This document shows positions 25,222 to 33,099 of a stretch of 64,000 nucleotides of DNA, piece by piece. A program made the position numbers and the translations under genes. The stretch is from the NCBI RefSeq assembly GCF_030209375.1, contig NZ_JARVSC010000001.1:496001-560000 (forward strand), read 5' to 3'. The DNA comes from Plantibacter sp. ME-Dv--P-122b (GTDB lineage: Bacteria > Actinomycetota > Actinomycetes > Actinomycetales > Microbacteriaceae). Under the pieces are notes generated by a model. The model had not been told where the DNA came from. It did not search any database and saw only the letters and a list, made by a program, of their open reading frames with translations. Numbering within the stretch: position 1 is the stretch's first letter; every line of letters begins with the position of its first letter.

Positions 25222-26735
25222 GCGCCCGGCAGCGCGAGGTCGTCGTCGTCGGCGCAGGGCCAGCCGGGCTCCAGGCCGCGCTCGCCGCCCGGGCACTCGG
25301 TGCGTCCGTCACGCTGCTCGACGCCTCGGACGAGCTCGGCGGTCAGTACTGGCGGCACCTGCCGGCCAGCCGGCCGTCCGCGGCCGAAGCCTCGCTGCAT
25401 CACGGGTTCGAGCGCTTCGTCGCCATGCGTGCGGCGCTCGACGCCGACGACGGCTGCTCGGTGATCACCGAGGCGCAGGTCTGGGCGATCGACGTCGACC
25501 GCGCCGCCACCGACCACGGCTCCGACGACACCTCCGGGGCGACCGGCTTGCGCCTGCACGTCCTCATCGGACCGCCGGACGGCACCGACCGCACGCCGCT
25601 CACCCTCCGGCCGGATGCGCTCGTCCTCGCGACCGGCGCACACGACCGCACGCTTCCGTTCCCCGGCTGGGACCTCCCCGGCGTCTTCTCGGCCGGTGCC
25701 GCCCAGGCACTCGCGAAGGGCGAGCGGGTCGCCGTCGGCCAGCGGGTCGTCGTGGCCGGTGCCGGACCGTTCCTCCTGCCGGTGGCCGCCTCCCTGACCG
25801 CGACCGGGTCACGCGTGCTCGGGGTCTACGAGGCCACGACCGTCGGCGGACTCGCCAAGGGCTGGCTCCCCAAGCCCTGGCAGCTGCTCGGCGTGACCGG
25901 GAAGGCCGGTGAGCTGCTCGGCTACGTCGGTGGCCACCTGCGGCACCGGATCCCGTACCGCGTCGGCCACGCGGTGGTCGCCGCGCACGGCACCGACCGG
26001 GTCGAGCGCGTGACCATCGCCGCCGTCGACGCCGACTGGTCGCCGATCCCCGGCACCGAGCGCACGGTCGAGGCGGACGCCGTCTGCGTCAGCCACGGGT
26101 TCACCCCGCGGCTCGAACTGCCCGTCGCGGTCGGCTGCGCGCTCACCGAAGCCCGGTTCGTCCAGGTCGACGCCGAGCAGCGCACGAGCGTCCCGACCGT
26201 CTTCGCGGCGGGGGAGATCACCGGGATCGGGGGCGTCGACGCCGCGCTCGCCGAGGGCGCGATCGCGGGACACGCTGCGGCCGGCGGACTCCCCGGTGCC
26301 TCCGGGATCCGTGCCGCCGTGAGCCGACGCGACACCTTCCTCGCCTTCGCCGACCGGCTCGAACGCGCCCACGGCATCGGGGCCGGCTGGAGCGACTGGC
26401 TCGAGGACGACACCACCATCTGCCGCTGCGAGGAGGTCGACTACGGCTCGTTGCGGACGACGGCGACCGCCACCTGCGCGACCGGCCTGCGCTCCCTCAA
26501 ACTCAGCACGCGTGCCGGGCTCGGGATCTGCCAGGGCCGCATGTGCGGTCGCACCGTCGAGGAGCTCCTCCACCGTGTCGCCTCCGAATCCGGCGGCGAC
26601 GGCCTCATCGACGGCGTCTCGAGCGACCGCCGGCCCATCGCCTCCCCGCTGCGCATCGGCGAACTCGCCGCGCAGGCACCGGGACACCCTCCCCACGAAC
26701 CGCCGTCGACCCCGACGGCCGAACACCCAGGATGA
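25218..26735 (+). CDS. D-hydroxyproline dehydrogenase NAD(P)/FAD subunit (alpha, HcnB-like)
   Basis: A 505-residue flavoprotein. The N-terminal VVVVGAGPAGLQAALAARALGASVTLLD is a FAD-binding Rossmann motif. A central VVVAGAGPFLLPVAASL is a second dinucleotide fold, and VFAAGEITGIGGVDAALAEGAIAGHAA closes the FAD site. A C-terminal BFD-like [2Fe-2S] domain starts near residue 400 with CRCEEV, then TATC and GICQGRMCG. This matches the alpha subunit of hydroxyproline and sarcosine dehydrogenase complexes, which passes electrons onward. Its stop overlaps a possible in-frame upstream start of the next gene. Confidence 0.86.
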   Translation: MSARQREVVVVGAGPAGLQAALAARALGASVTLLDASDELGGQYWRHLPASRPSAAEASLHHGFERFVAMRAALDADDGCSVITEAQVWAIDVDRAATDHGSDDTSGATGLRLHVLIGPPDGTDRTPLTLRPDALVLATGAHDRTLPFPGWDLPGVFSAGAAQALAKGERVAVGQRVVVAGAGPFLLPVAASLTATGSRVLGVYEATTVGGLAKGWLPKPWQLLGVTGKAGELLGYVGGHLRHRIPYRVGHAVVAAHGTDRVERVTIAAVDADWSPIPGTERTVEADAVCVSHGFTPRLELPVAVGCALTEARFVQVDAEQRTSVPTVFAAGEITGIGGVDAALAEGAIAGHAAAGGLPGASGIRAAVSRRDTFLAFADRLERAHGIGAGWSDWLEDDTTICRCEEVDYGSLRTTATATCATGLRSLKLSTRAGLGICQGRMCGRTVEELLHRVASESGGDGLIDGVSSDRRPIASPLRIGELAAQAPGHPPHEPPSTPTAEHPG

Positions 26736-26776
26736 CCGACCGGTCTCCGCACCACTCCCTCGGAAAGGAACCACCC

Positions 26777-27691
26777 ATGGCCAAGCAGTTCGACCTCGGC
26801 GGCGTCATCGTCGCGACCACCCTCGCGTTCAAGGAGGACGCCTCGGCGCCCGCAGGCCTCGCCGTCGACTACGACCGCTTCGCCGAGCACTGCAACTGGC
26901 TCATCGAGAACGGCTGCCGCGGCGTCGGCCCGAACGGCTCGCTCGGCGAGTACTCGTCGCTGACGGACGCCGAGCGTCGCAAGGTCATCCAGGTCGCGGT
27001 CGACACCGTCGGCGACCGCGGCCTCGTCGTCGCCGGGGTGCACGGCGTCGGCTGGCACCAGGCCCAGCAGTGGGCCGAGTACGCGAAGGAGGACGGCGCG
27101 GACGGCGTCCTCCTCCTGCCGCCCACCATCTACCGGGCGAACGACGACGAGGTCATCGAGCACTACAGCCGCGTGGACGAGGTCGGCCTGCCGATCATGG
27201 CCTACAACAACCCCATCGACACCAAGGTCGACCTCACGCCCGACCTGCTCGTCGAGCTCGCCAAGCTCGAGCACGTGGTCGCCGTGAAGGAGTTCTCGGC
27301 CGACATCCGTCGGGTGCTCGAGATCCAGGACAAGACCGACCTCGACGTCATCGCTGGGGCGGACGACCTCCTCTTCGAGTCCCTCGTCGCCGGCGCGGTC
27401 GGCTGGTTCGCCGGCTACCCGAACGCCTTCCCGCGCGAGGCCGTCGAGCTGTACACGCTCGTCACCTCCGGTCGCGTCGACGAGGCCCGCACCCTCTACC
27501 GCGAGCTCGTGCCGGTCTTCGGGTGGGACTCGAAGACGGAGTTCGTTCAGGCCATCAAGCTGTCGATCGACATCGCCGGCGAGAGCTACGGTGGTCCGAC
27601 GCGTCCGCCGCGCGGTCCGCTGAACGCGCTCCAGACGGAGCAGGTCACGACGCAGACGCGTCGCGCGCTCGACTACCTCGCGGCACGCTGA
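26777..27691 (+). CDS. Pyrroline-4-hydroxy-2-carboxylate deaminase, DapA/NAL superfamily
   Basis: A 304-residue class I lyase of the DHDPS/N-acetylneuraminate lyase fold. The Schiff-base lysine is Lys171 in VAVKEFS and the catalytic tyrosine is Tyr143 in MAYNNP. The carboxylate-binding loop reads GPNGSLGEYSSLT instead of the GTTGE of true DapA. In this pathway the enzyme deaminates pyrroline-4-hydroxy-2-carboxylate to alpha-ketoglutarate semialdehyde. The ATG at 26777 has AAAGGA eight bases upstream. An in-frame ATG at 26732 overlaps the preceding stop by ATGA and would add 15 residues. Confidence 0.85.
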   Translation: MAKQFDLGGVIVATTLAFKEDASAPAGLAVDYDRFAEHCNWLIENGCRGVGPNGSLGEYSSLTDAERRKVIQVAVDTVGDRGLVVAGVHGVGWHQAQQWAEYAKEDGADGVLLLPPTIYRANDDEVIEHYSRVDEVGLPIMAYNNPIDTKVDLTPDLLVELAKLEHVVAVKEFSADIRRVLEIQDKTDLDVIAGADDLLFESLVAGAVGWFAGYPNAFPREAVELYTLVTSGRVDEARTLYRELVPVFGWDSKTEFVQAIKLSIDIAGESYGGPTRPPRGPLNALQTEQVTTQTRRALDYLAAR

Positions 27692-27746
27692 GTCTGGCGG
27701 CCGACGCGACACCCCGACCACGACCACCAGTCCTGAGAGGCACACC

Positions 27747-28748
27747 ATGAAGTCCTCCCGCATGATCAGTGCGGTCGACTCGCACACCGAGGGCATGCCG
27801 ACCCGCGTCGTCACCGGCGGGGTCGGCGTGATCCCCGGCACGACCATGAACGAGAAGCGCCTCCACTTCATGGAGCACCTCGACGACCTGCGGCTCTTCC
27901 TCATGAACGAGCCCCGCGGCCACGCGGCGATGAGCGGGGCGATCCTGCAGCCGTCCACGCGTGCGGACTGCGACTGGGGCGTCGTGTACATCGAGGTGTC
28001 CGGTTGCCTGCCGATGTGCGGGCACGGCACCATCGGGGTCGCGACAGTCCTCGTGGAGACCGGCATGGTGGAGGTGGTCGAGCCGGTCACGACGATCCGG
28101 CTCGACACCCCCGCCGGACTCGTGATCGCGCGGGTCGACGTCAGCGACGGGCACGCCGACCGCGTGACGATCGAGAACGTCCCGAGCTACGTCGACCGCC
28201 TCGACGCCACGATCGAGGTGCCGGGCCTCGGCACCGTGCCGTACAGCCTCGCGTTCGGCGGCAACTTCTACGCGATGGTCGACCTCGACGACGTCGGCCT
28301 GCCCTTCGACCGCGACCGTCAGCAGGACATCCTCGACGCCGGCCTGCGCATCATGGCGGCGATCAACGAGCAGGCGCCGCCCGTGCACCCCGAGATCGCC
28401 GGCCTCGACCACTGCCACCACGTCGAGTTCATCGCGCCGGGATCCGACGCCGTGCTGTCCCGGCATGCGATGGCCATCTTCCCGGGGTGGTTCGACCGCT
28501 CGCCCTGTGGCACCGGCACCTCGGCGCGCATGGCCGAGCTCTGGGCCCGTGGTGAGCTGCTGCTCGACCAGGACTTCGTCAACGAGTCCTTCATCGGCAG
28601 CCGGTTCACCGGCCGGCTGATCGCCGAGACGACGGTGGCGGGCAGGCCGGCCGTCATCCCGACCATCTCCGGTCGGGCCTGGGTCACCGGTATCGGCTCC
28701 TACCTCCTCGACCCCGCCGATCCGTTCCCGACCGGCTTCCAGTTCTGA
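27747..28748 (+). CDS. 4-hydroxyproline 2-epimerase, proline racemase family
   Basis: A 333-residue cofactor-free epimerase that interconverts trans-4-hydroxy-L-proline and cis-4-hydroxy-D-proline. Both catalytic cysteines are present: Cys91 in PMCGHGTIG and Cys254 in SPCGTGTSARMA. Having both excludes the trans-3-hydroxyproline dehydratases of the family, which replace the first Cys by Thr or Ser. Proline racemase remains possible from motifs alone, but the surrounding genes make the hydroxyproline reaction much more likely. The ATG has GAGAGG six bases upstream. Confidence 0.88.
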   Translation: MKSSRMISAVDSHTEGMPTRVVTGGVGVIPGTTMNEKRLHFMEHLDDLRLFLMNEPRGHAAMSGAILQPSTRADCDWGVVYIEVSGCLPMCGHGTIGVATVLVETGMVEVVEPVTTIRLDTPAGLVIARVDVSDGHADRVTIENVPSYVDRLDATIEVPGLGTVPYSLAFGGNFYAMVDLDDVGLPFDRDRQQDILDAGLRIMAAINEQAPPVHPEIAGLDHCHHVEFIAPGSDAVLSRHAMAIFPGWFDRSPCGTGTSARMAELWARGELLLDQDFVNESFIGSRFTGRLIAETTVAGRPAVIPTISGRAWVTGIGSYLLDPADPFPTGFQF

Positions 28749-28774
28749 ACCACACCACGATCCCGGAGGATCAC

Positions 28775-30304
28775 ATGACGACCACGCCAGCCCCCGACGC
28801 CACCATCGCTGAGACCACCCCCGAGCAGCTCGAGGAGGTCCTCCGGGGAGCCGCCGCGGCGGCACCCGCGTGGGCCGCGACGCCGGCGGACGCCCGTGCG
28901 CGCGCGCTCGTCGCCGTCGCCGACGCCCTGCAGACCCATGCGGACGAGCTCGTCCCGGTCGGCATGGTGGAGACGGGGCTCGCCGAGGCCCGGCTCCGTG
29001 GCGAGCTCCTCCGCACCGCCGTGCAGCTGCGGCTCTTCGCGGAGACGATCGTCGACGGCTCCTACCTCGACGTCCGGATCGACGAGGCCGACCCGGACTT
29101 CGCGCTCGGCGCGCGCCCGGAACTCCGCCGCGTCCTCGTGCCGCTCGGCCCGGTCGTGAACTTCGCGGCGAGCAACTTCCCGTTCGCCTTCTCCGTCGCC
29201 GGTGGCGACACCGCGTCGATCCTCGCGGCTGGATGTCCGGTGATCCTCAAGGTGCACGACGGGCACCCGCGGCTCTCGCTCGCGACGGCGGCCGTCGTCG
29301 AGGCCGCGCTCCACACCGCCGGGGCGCCCGACGGCGTGTTCCAGACGATCATCGGCCAGGAGGCCGGCGTCGTCGCCCTGCAGGACGAGCGCGTCCGGGC
29401 CGGTTCCTTCACGGGCTCGCTCCGGGCCGGCCGGATCCTCGCGGACCTCGCGGCGGCGCGCCCCGTCCCGATCCCGTTCTTCGGCGAGCTCGGCAGCGTC
29501 AATCCGGTGTTCGTGACGCAGACCGCCCTGGACGAGTCCGCAACGGCCATCGCGACGGGATTCGTCACGAGTGTCGCGGGTTCGGCGGGTCAGCTGTGCA
29601 CGAAGCCCGGTTTCGTCTACCTGCCGGACGGCGCGGGGCTCGACGGGTCGATCCGCGAGGCTGCTGCCGCCGTTCCCGAGCACCGACTCCTGAACGACCG
29701 CATCACGGCCGGGTACCAGGCCAGGCGCGACACGATCCTCGGCACCGACGGCGTGCGGATCATCGCCGAGGGTTCGCTGCGGGTCGACGAGGACGGCGAC
29801 GGCTGGGCGACCCCCACGATCGTCGCGGTCTCCCTCGACGCGCTGCGGGCCGGTCGGGACGCGCTGCTCGACGAGGCCTTCGGTCCGTTGTCGATCCTCG
29901 TCGAGGTCCCGGCCGGTACGGCGCTCGCACCGCTCGTGGCGGGGTTCTGCGAGGGCAACCTGACGGCCACCCTGCACGCGGGAGCGGAGGAGACGAGCGA
30001 CGACCTCGTCGAGCTCGTCCAGCAGCTCTCGGCGCACGCCGGCCGGGTGCTGTTCGGCGGTTGGCCCACCGGCGTCGCGGTCACGCCCGCCATGCAGCAC
30101 GGTGGACCGTGGCCGGCGACGACGAACGATTCGAGCACCTCGGTGGGGACGGCCGCGATCACCCGCTTCCTGCGGCCGGTCGCGTTCCAGAACATGCCGG
30201 ACCGGTTCTTGCCGGAGGTGCTGCGGTCGTCGGCCACCGGTGTCCCGCGGACGATCGCCCCCGCGGGCGAGTCGACGCACTGGGGCGAGGCGGCTCAGCG
30301 CTGA
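28775..30304 (+). CDS. Alpha-ketoglutarate semialdehyde dehydrogenase (ALDH family)
   Basis: A 509-residue NAD(P)-dependent aldehyde dehydrogenase. The catalytic cysteine is Cys275 in GSAGQLCTKPG and the general base is Glu238 in FFGELGSVNPVFV. These motif variants are characteristic of the ketoglutarate semialdehyde dehydrogenase branch that serves pentose, glucarate and hydroxyproline pathways. It completes the route by making 2-oxoglutarate for the TCA cycle. The start has GGAGG seven bases upstream. It is the last gene of the island; the next gene is on the opposite strand 34 bases on. Confidence 0.88.
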   Translation: MTTTPAPDATIAETTPEQLEEVLRGAAAAAPAWAATPADARARALVAVADALQTHADELVPVGMVETGLAEARLRGELLRTAVQLRLFAETIVDGSYLDVRIDEADPDFALGARPELRRVLVPLGPVVNFAASNFPFAFSVAGGDTASILAAGCPVILKVHDGHPRLSLATAAVVEAALHTAGAPDGVFQTIIGQEAGVVALQDERVRAGSFTGSLRAGRILADLAAARPVPIPFFGELGSVNPVFVTQTALDESATAIATGFVTSVAGSAGQLCTKPGFVYLPDGAGLDGSIREAAAAVPEHRLLNDRITAGYQARRDTILGTDGVRIIAEGSLRVDEDGDGWATPTIVAVSLDALRAGRDALLDEAFGPLSILVEVPAGTALAPLVAGFCEGNLTATLHAGAEETSDDLVELVQQLSAHAGRVLFGGWPTGVAVTPAMQHGGPWPATTNDSSTSVGTAAITRFLRPVAFQNMPDRFLPEVLRSSATGVPRTIAPAGESTHWGEAAQR

Positions 30305-30338
30305 AGCGCGACGGGGCGGGCCTTCGGCGGGCGAGGCG

Positions 30339-30875
30339 TCAGATGGCGCCCTCGACCGTGGCGCCGACCTCGTCGTCCTCCTCGTCGCCGGGGAGCGGCG
30401 GGTCGTAGGCCCAGCTCGGCGCGAGCGCCTTGATGCGGGCACCGCGCCACTGCCACGTCGCCCACAGCGGGTACCAGTAAAGCGGGGCGATCGCGCCGGT
30501 TATCACGAGTCGGTCGCGGTAGAGGGTCTTCGTCGGGTCGTGCTTGTCGCGGGCGACCGCCATCTGGTGGTCCCACCCGGCGAGCTTGCTGAGCGGCCCG
30601 CTGACCGGGTCGCCCTGGTCGTGGAGGATGCGGGTGCCGTCGCGGCGCTCGATGAACTCGAGGTCGATGATCTGGTCTCCGACCGGGATCGCGCCGGCGG
30701 CCTTCACACGGACGCGGTGCGCTCCCGGCTCCCAGATGGTGGGGAACCCGTCGGCGTCGAGCGCCTCGAGTCCCATGACGGGGCTGTAGAGCTCCCGCAG
30801 GACGGCCGGGGAGCGGAGTGCCCGCCAGGCGACGTCGACATCACAGTCCAGGACGAGTTTCAGCATCACGCGCAT
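30339..30875 (-). CDS. SRPBCC-like hypothetical protein
   Basis: A 178-residue cytoplasmic protein with no clear catalytic motif. The N-terminal LKLVLDCDVDVAWRALRSPAVLRELYSP resembles the first strand and helix of START/SRPBCC ligand-binding domains, and the remaining beta-rich pattern agrees. The C-terminus is acidic (GDEEDDE). Starts at 30875 or at the ATG three codons later are both possible. It converges with the semialdehyde dehydrogenase gene and is divergent from the EVE gene. No function can be assigned. Confidence 0.6.
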   Translation of the reverse strand: MRVMLKLVLDCDVDVAWRALRSPAVLRELYSPVMGLEALDADGFPTIWEPGAHRVRVKAAGAIPVGDQIIDLEFIERRDGTRILHDQGDPVSGPLSKLAGWDHQMAVARDKHDPTKTLYRDRLVITGAIAPLYWYPLWATWQWRGARIKALAPSWAYDPPLPGDEEDDEVGATVEGAI

Positions 30876-30939
30876 GCCTCAGTGTCGCATGTGCGGCTCG
30901 GCGGCTGCAGGGGGTGCGCCGGTAGGGAAGACTGTGCCT

Positions 30940-31413
30940 ATGGCGATCCGGTACTGGCTGGGCGTGATCCAGCGGGATCACGTCGTCCTCGGCGTCCGGC
31001 AGGGCTTCGTGCAGATCAACCACGGGCAGCGCGGCGGTCTCGACCAGATGCGGGAGTCCGACGGCTTCGTGTACTACTCGCCGCGGGTCAGCACTCCGGA
31101 CGGCGCGCCGCTCAAGGCGTTCACCGCGATCGGGCGGGTCTCCGACGACACCGTCTACCAGGCGGCCGTGCCGCGACCGGACGGTGCCGATTGGCGGCCC
31201 TGGCGGCGGAGTGTCGACTGGTACCCGGACGCGGTCGAGGCGCCCATCCGTCCGATGCTCGCGCTCCTCGACTTCACGAGCTTCACCCGGAACTGGGGTG
31301 TCCAGCTCCGACGGGGGTTCCTCGAGCTCAGTCGTCACGACTTCGAGCTCATCCGGAACGAGATGCGTCCGCCCCACCCCGACGACCGTCGTTTCCCCAC
31401 CGCCTCCCGCTGA
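30940..31413 (+). CDS. EVE-domain (PUA-like) protein, UPF0310
   Basis: A 157-residue protein that is almost entirely an EVE domain. It shows AIRYWLGVIQRDHVVLGVRQGFVQINHG, the DGFVYYSPR strand, KAFTAIGRVSDDTVYQ and the C-terminal FELIRNEM helix. EVE domains belong to the PUA/YTH/ASCH group and bind modified bases in nucleic acids. In bacteria they are often linked to defence or RNA modification. Nothing here ties it to a defence locus. The ATG at 30940 matches the family start. Confidence 0.8.
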   Translation: MAIRYWLGVIQRDHVVLGVRQGFVQINHGQRGGLDQMRESDGFVYYSPRVSTPDGAPLKAFTAIGRVSDDTVYQAAVPRPDGADWRPWRRSVDWYPDAVEAPIRPMLALLDFTSFTRNWGVQLRRGFLELSRHDFELIRNEMRPPHPDDRRFPTASR

Positions 31414-31422
31414 CCCCTGCCC

Positions 31423-31539
31423 GTGCGCCAGCGCGGTGCGCTGACGTCAGCGCGGGTCTGGCGCATGAGCGCGCCCCTCCGGAGGCCCGCGCTCACGTCC
31501 AGTGACCCGCGCTCGCGTCAGCGCACCGCGCTGGCGCCC
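31423..31539. repeat. Long imperfect inverted repeat between genes
   Basis: A left arm at 31423-31458 and a right arm at 31504-31539 are complementary over about 36 bases with two mismatches and small end differences. They are separated by a 45-base spacer. The arms include GCGCCAGCGCGGTGCGCTGA and its complement. The element fills the gap between the EVE gene and the ComB gene, both on the plus strand. It could terminate the EVE transcript or be a dispersed palindromic repeat. Confidence 0.65.
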
Positions 31540-31594
31540 ACCCCCACCGAGGTCTTCGGACGCAACAGTCGTGGGGTGGGTGGGTGCGCGTGGA

Positions 31595-31600
31595 TACGAT
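31595..31600 (+). promoter_or_regulatory. Leaderless-type -10 element TACGAT
   Basis: TACGAT is followed by six bases (GAACGG) and then the GTG start at 31607. This supports that GTG over upstream in-frame starts. Confidence 0.55.
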
Positions 31601-31606
31601 GAACGG

Positions 31607-32257
31607 GTGAGTACCGCAGCCGCCACACCGCCGCCCGTCCACCCGCCGTTCGCCCAGACGAAGTATCAGGTCAGGTTCGACTGGGGTGTGGCAGGAGCCG
31701 GGCGGATCGAGTCGGCGGACGTCGCGGTCGTCGTGGACGTGCTCCACGCGACGACCTCCGTCGAGCAGCGCGTCAGTGGCGGAGGGACCGTCGCCCTCGC
31801 CGAACTGGACGACCGCGGAGAGACGGCGCAGATCGCCACGCTCCTCGCCGACGCGGGTGCGACGGTCGTCGCCGGATGCCTGCGCAACCGGTCGGCGGTC
31901 GCGGACTGGATCATCGCGAAGCAGGCCGAGCTCGGTCGGCGCACGAGCATCGTCGTCATCGCGGTCGGTGAACTCGACGACACGGCCGAGACCCGGTTCG
32001 CCGTCGAGGACCTCTTCGGTGCCGGTGCCGTGATCGAGGCGCTGGGGCTCCGCGGCATCGACTTCACCTCACCGGAGGCGGCCGCCGCTGCCGCCGCGTA
32101 CGAGGGGCTGCGCAACGGCGTCGGGCACCTGCTGTCCGCGTCCGCCACCGCCCAGCAGCTCGCGCAGGCGGGTGCCACACAGCACGTCCAAGCGGCACGC
32201 GAGGTCGACGTGTCAAGCGTCGTCCCGGTCCTGGACGGAGCCGTGTTCCGGGCGTAG
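31607..32257 (+). CDS. ComB-like 2-phosphosulfolactate phosphatase family protein
   Basis: A 216-residue protein with the ComB pattern: VRFDWGVAGA, VVVDVLHATTSVEQRVSGGGTV and GCLRNRSAVADWI, then IVVIAVGEL. ComB hydrolyses 2-phosphosulfolactate in coenzyme M synthesis in archaea. Bacteria without coenzyme M carry homologues of uncertain role, so the substrate here is unknown. The frame stays open upstream to 31502, but homology begins near 31650 and a leaderless promoter fits the GTG at 31607. Its stop codon overlaps the -10 of the next gene. Confidence 0.75.
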   Translation: MSTAAATPPPVHPPFAQTKYQVRFDWGVAGAGRIESADVAVVVDVLHATTSVEQRVSGGGTVALAELDDRGETAQIATLLADAGATVVAGCLRNRSAVADWIIAKQAELGRRTSIVVIAVGELDDTAETRFAVEDLFGAGAVIEALGLRGIDFTSPEAAAAAAAYEGLRNGVGHLLSASATAQQLAQAGATQHVQAAREVDVSSVVPVLDGAVFRA

Positions 32258-32260
32258 TCT
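32255..32260 (+). promoter_or_regulatory. Leaderless-type -10 element TAGTCT overlapping the comB-like stop
   Basis: TAGTCT begins with the TAG stop codon of the ComB-like gene and lies six bases before the ATG at 32267. The downstream gene pair may therefore have its own start site in addition to read-through. Confidence 0.5.
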
Positions 32261-32266
32261 CGGCGC

Positions 32267-32569
32267 ATGCGCGCACTCCTCGGAACCACCGTCCTCGCCG
32301 AAGCCCCCGAATCGGAGCTCATCAAGATCGAGGGCAACTGGTACTTCCCGCCGTCGAGCCTCAACCGTGAGCGCTTCGTCGAGACCGACACCCAGTACCA
32401 CTGCCCGTGGAAGGGCGACGCCCAGTACTGGGGGGTCACCGACGGCGGCGAGGTCAAACCCGATGTCGCCTGGTCGTACCCGACCCCGTATCCGACCGCG
32501 TTCGACCGGGTCGGCAAGGACTTCTCCGGCTACGTCGCCTTCGGGAACGAGGTCGAGGTCGTCGACTGA
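32267..32569 (+). CDS. DUF427 domain protein
   Basis: A 100-residue protein consisting of one DUF427 domain. The diagnostic features are IKIEGNWYFPPSSLNRERFVETDTQYHCPWKG, then WSYPTPYPTAFDRVGKDFSGYVAFGNEVEV. The family is a small beta-rich fold of unknown biochemical function, common in actinobacteria. Its stop overlaps the start of the DinB-like gene (TGATG). Confidence 0.85.
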   Translation: MRALLGTTVLAEAPESELIKIEGNWYFPPSSLNRERFVETDTQYHCPWKGDAQYWGVTDGGEVKPDVAWSYPTPYPTAFDRVGKDFSGYVAFGNEVEVVD

Positions 32570-33072
32570 TGGCCGACTGGGGCGACCGCCCGCAGCCGCC
32601 TGAGCGCGGTGGCGAGCGCGAGACGATCGAGGGGTTCCTCGATCTGCAGCGCGCCAGCATCGTCTGGAAGGCGCGCGGACTCTCCGACGAGCTCGCGGCC
32701 AAGCGACTGCTGCCGAGCATCACGACCGTCTCGGGCGTCATCCGACACCTCGCCGATGTCGAGCGCAGCTGGTTCCGCGGGGACATGGACGGGCAGTCGG
32801 ACGTCCCCGCACGGTGGACCGACGACGACCCCGACGGCGAATGGCGCGTCACGCCCGACGACAGCCTGGCCGAGATCATCGCCGACTACGAGGCTGCCTG
32901 TGCGGAGTCCCGCGAGGTGGCGTCGCGGTATCAGCTCGACGACGTCTGCCTCGGCAACGACCAGCGGTTCACGCTGCGGTGGATCGAGCTCCACATGATC
33001 GAGGAGACGGCCCGACATCTCGGGCACATCGACGTCCTCCGCGAACAGCTCGACGGTCGCACGGGCGAGTAG
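32569..33072 (+). CDS. DinB/DUF664 family protein
   Basis: A 167-residue four-helix-bundle protein. The three histidines expected to bind metal are seen in GVIRHLADVERSWF and in ELHMIEETARHLGHIDVLRE. DUF664 members belong to the DinB superfamily, which includes mycothiol-dependent transferases and isomerases in actinobacteria. A thiol-transferase role is possible but not shown. It is translationally coupled to the DUF427 gene. Confidence 0.85.
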   Translation: MADWGDRPQPPERGGERETIEGFLDLQRASIVWKARGLSDELAAKRLLPSITTVSGVIRHLADVERSWFRGDMDGQSDVPARWTDDDPDGEWRVTPDDSLAEIIADYEAACAESREVASRYQLDDVCLGNDQRFTLRWIELHMIEETARHLGHIDVLREQLDGRTGE

Positions 33073-33099
33073 CGCCGCGGCCGTCGAGCGTGCGGGGCG

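Noticed and set aside
12431-30304. Recent horizontal transfer of the hydroxyproline island
   Set aside because: No integrase, transposase, tRNA or flanking repeat was seen, and base and codon use look like the neighbours. Older transfer cannot be judged without comparison.
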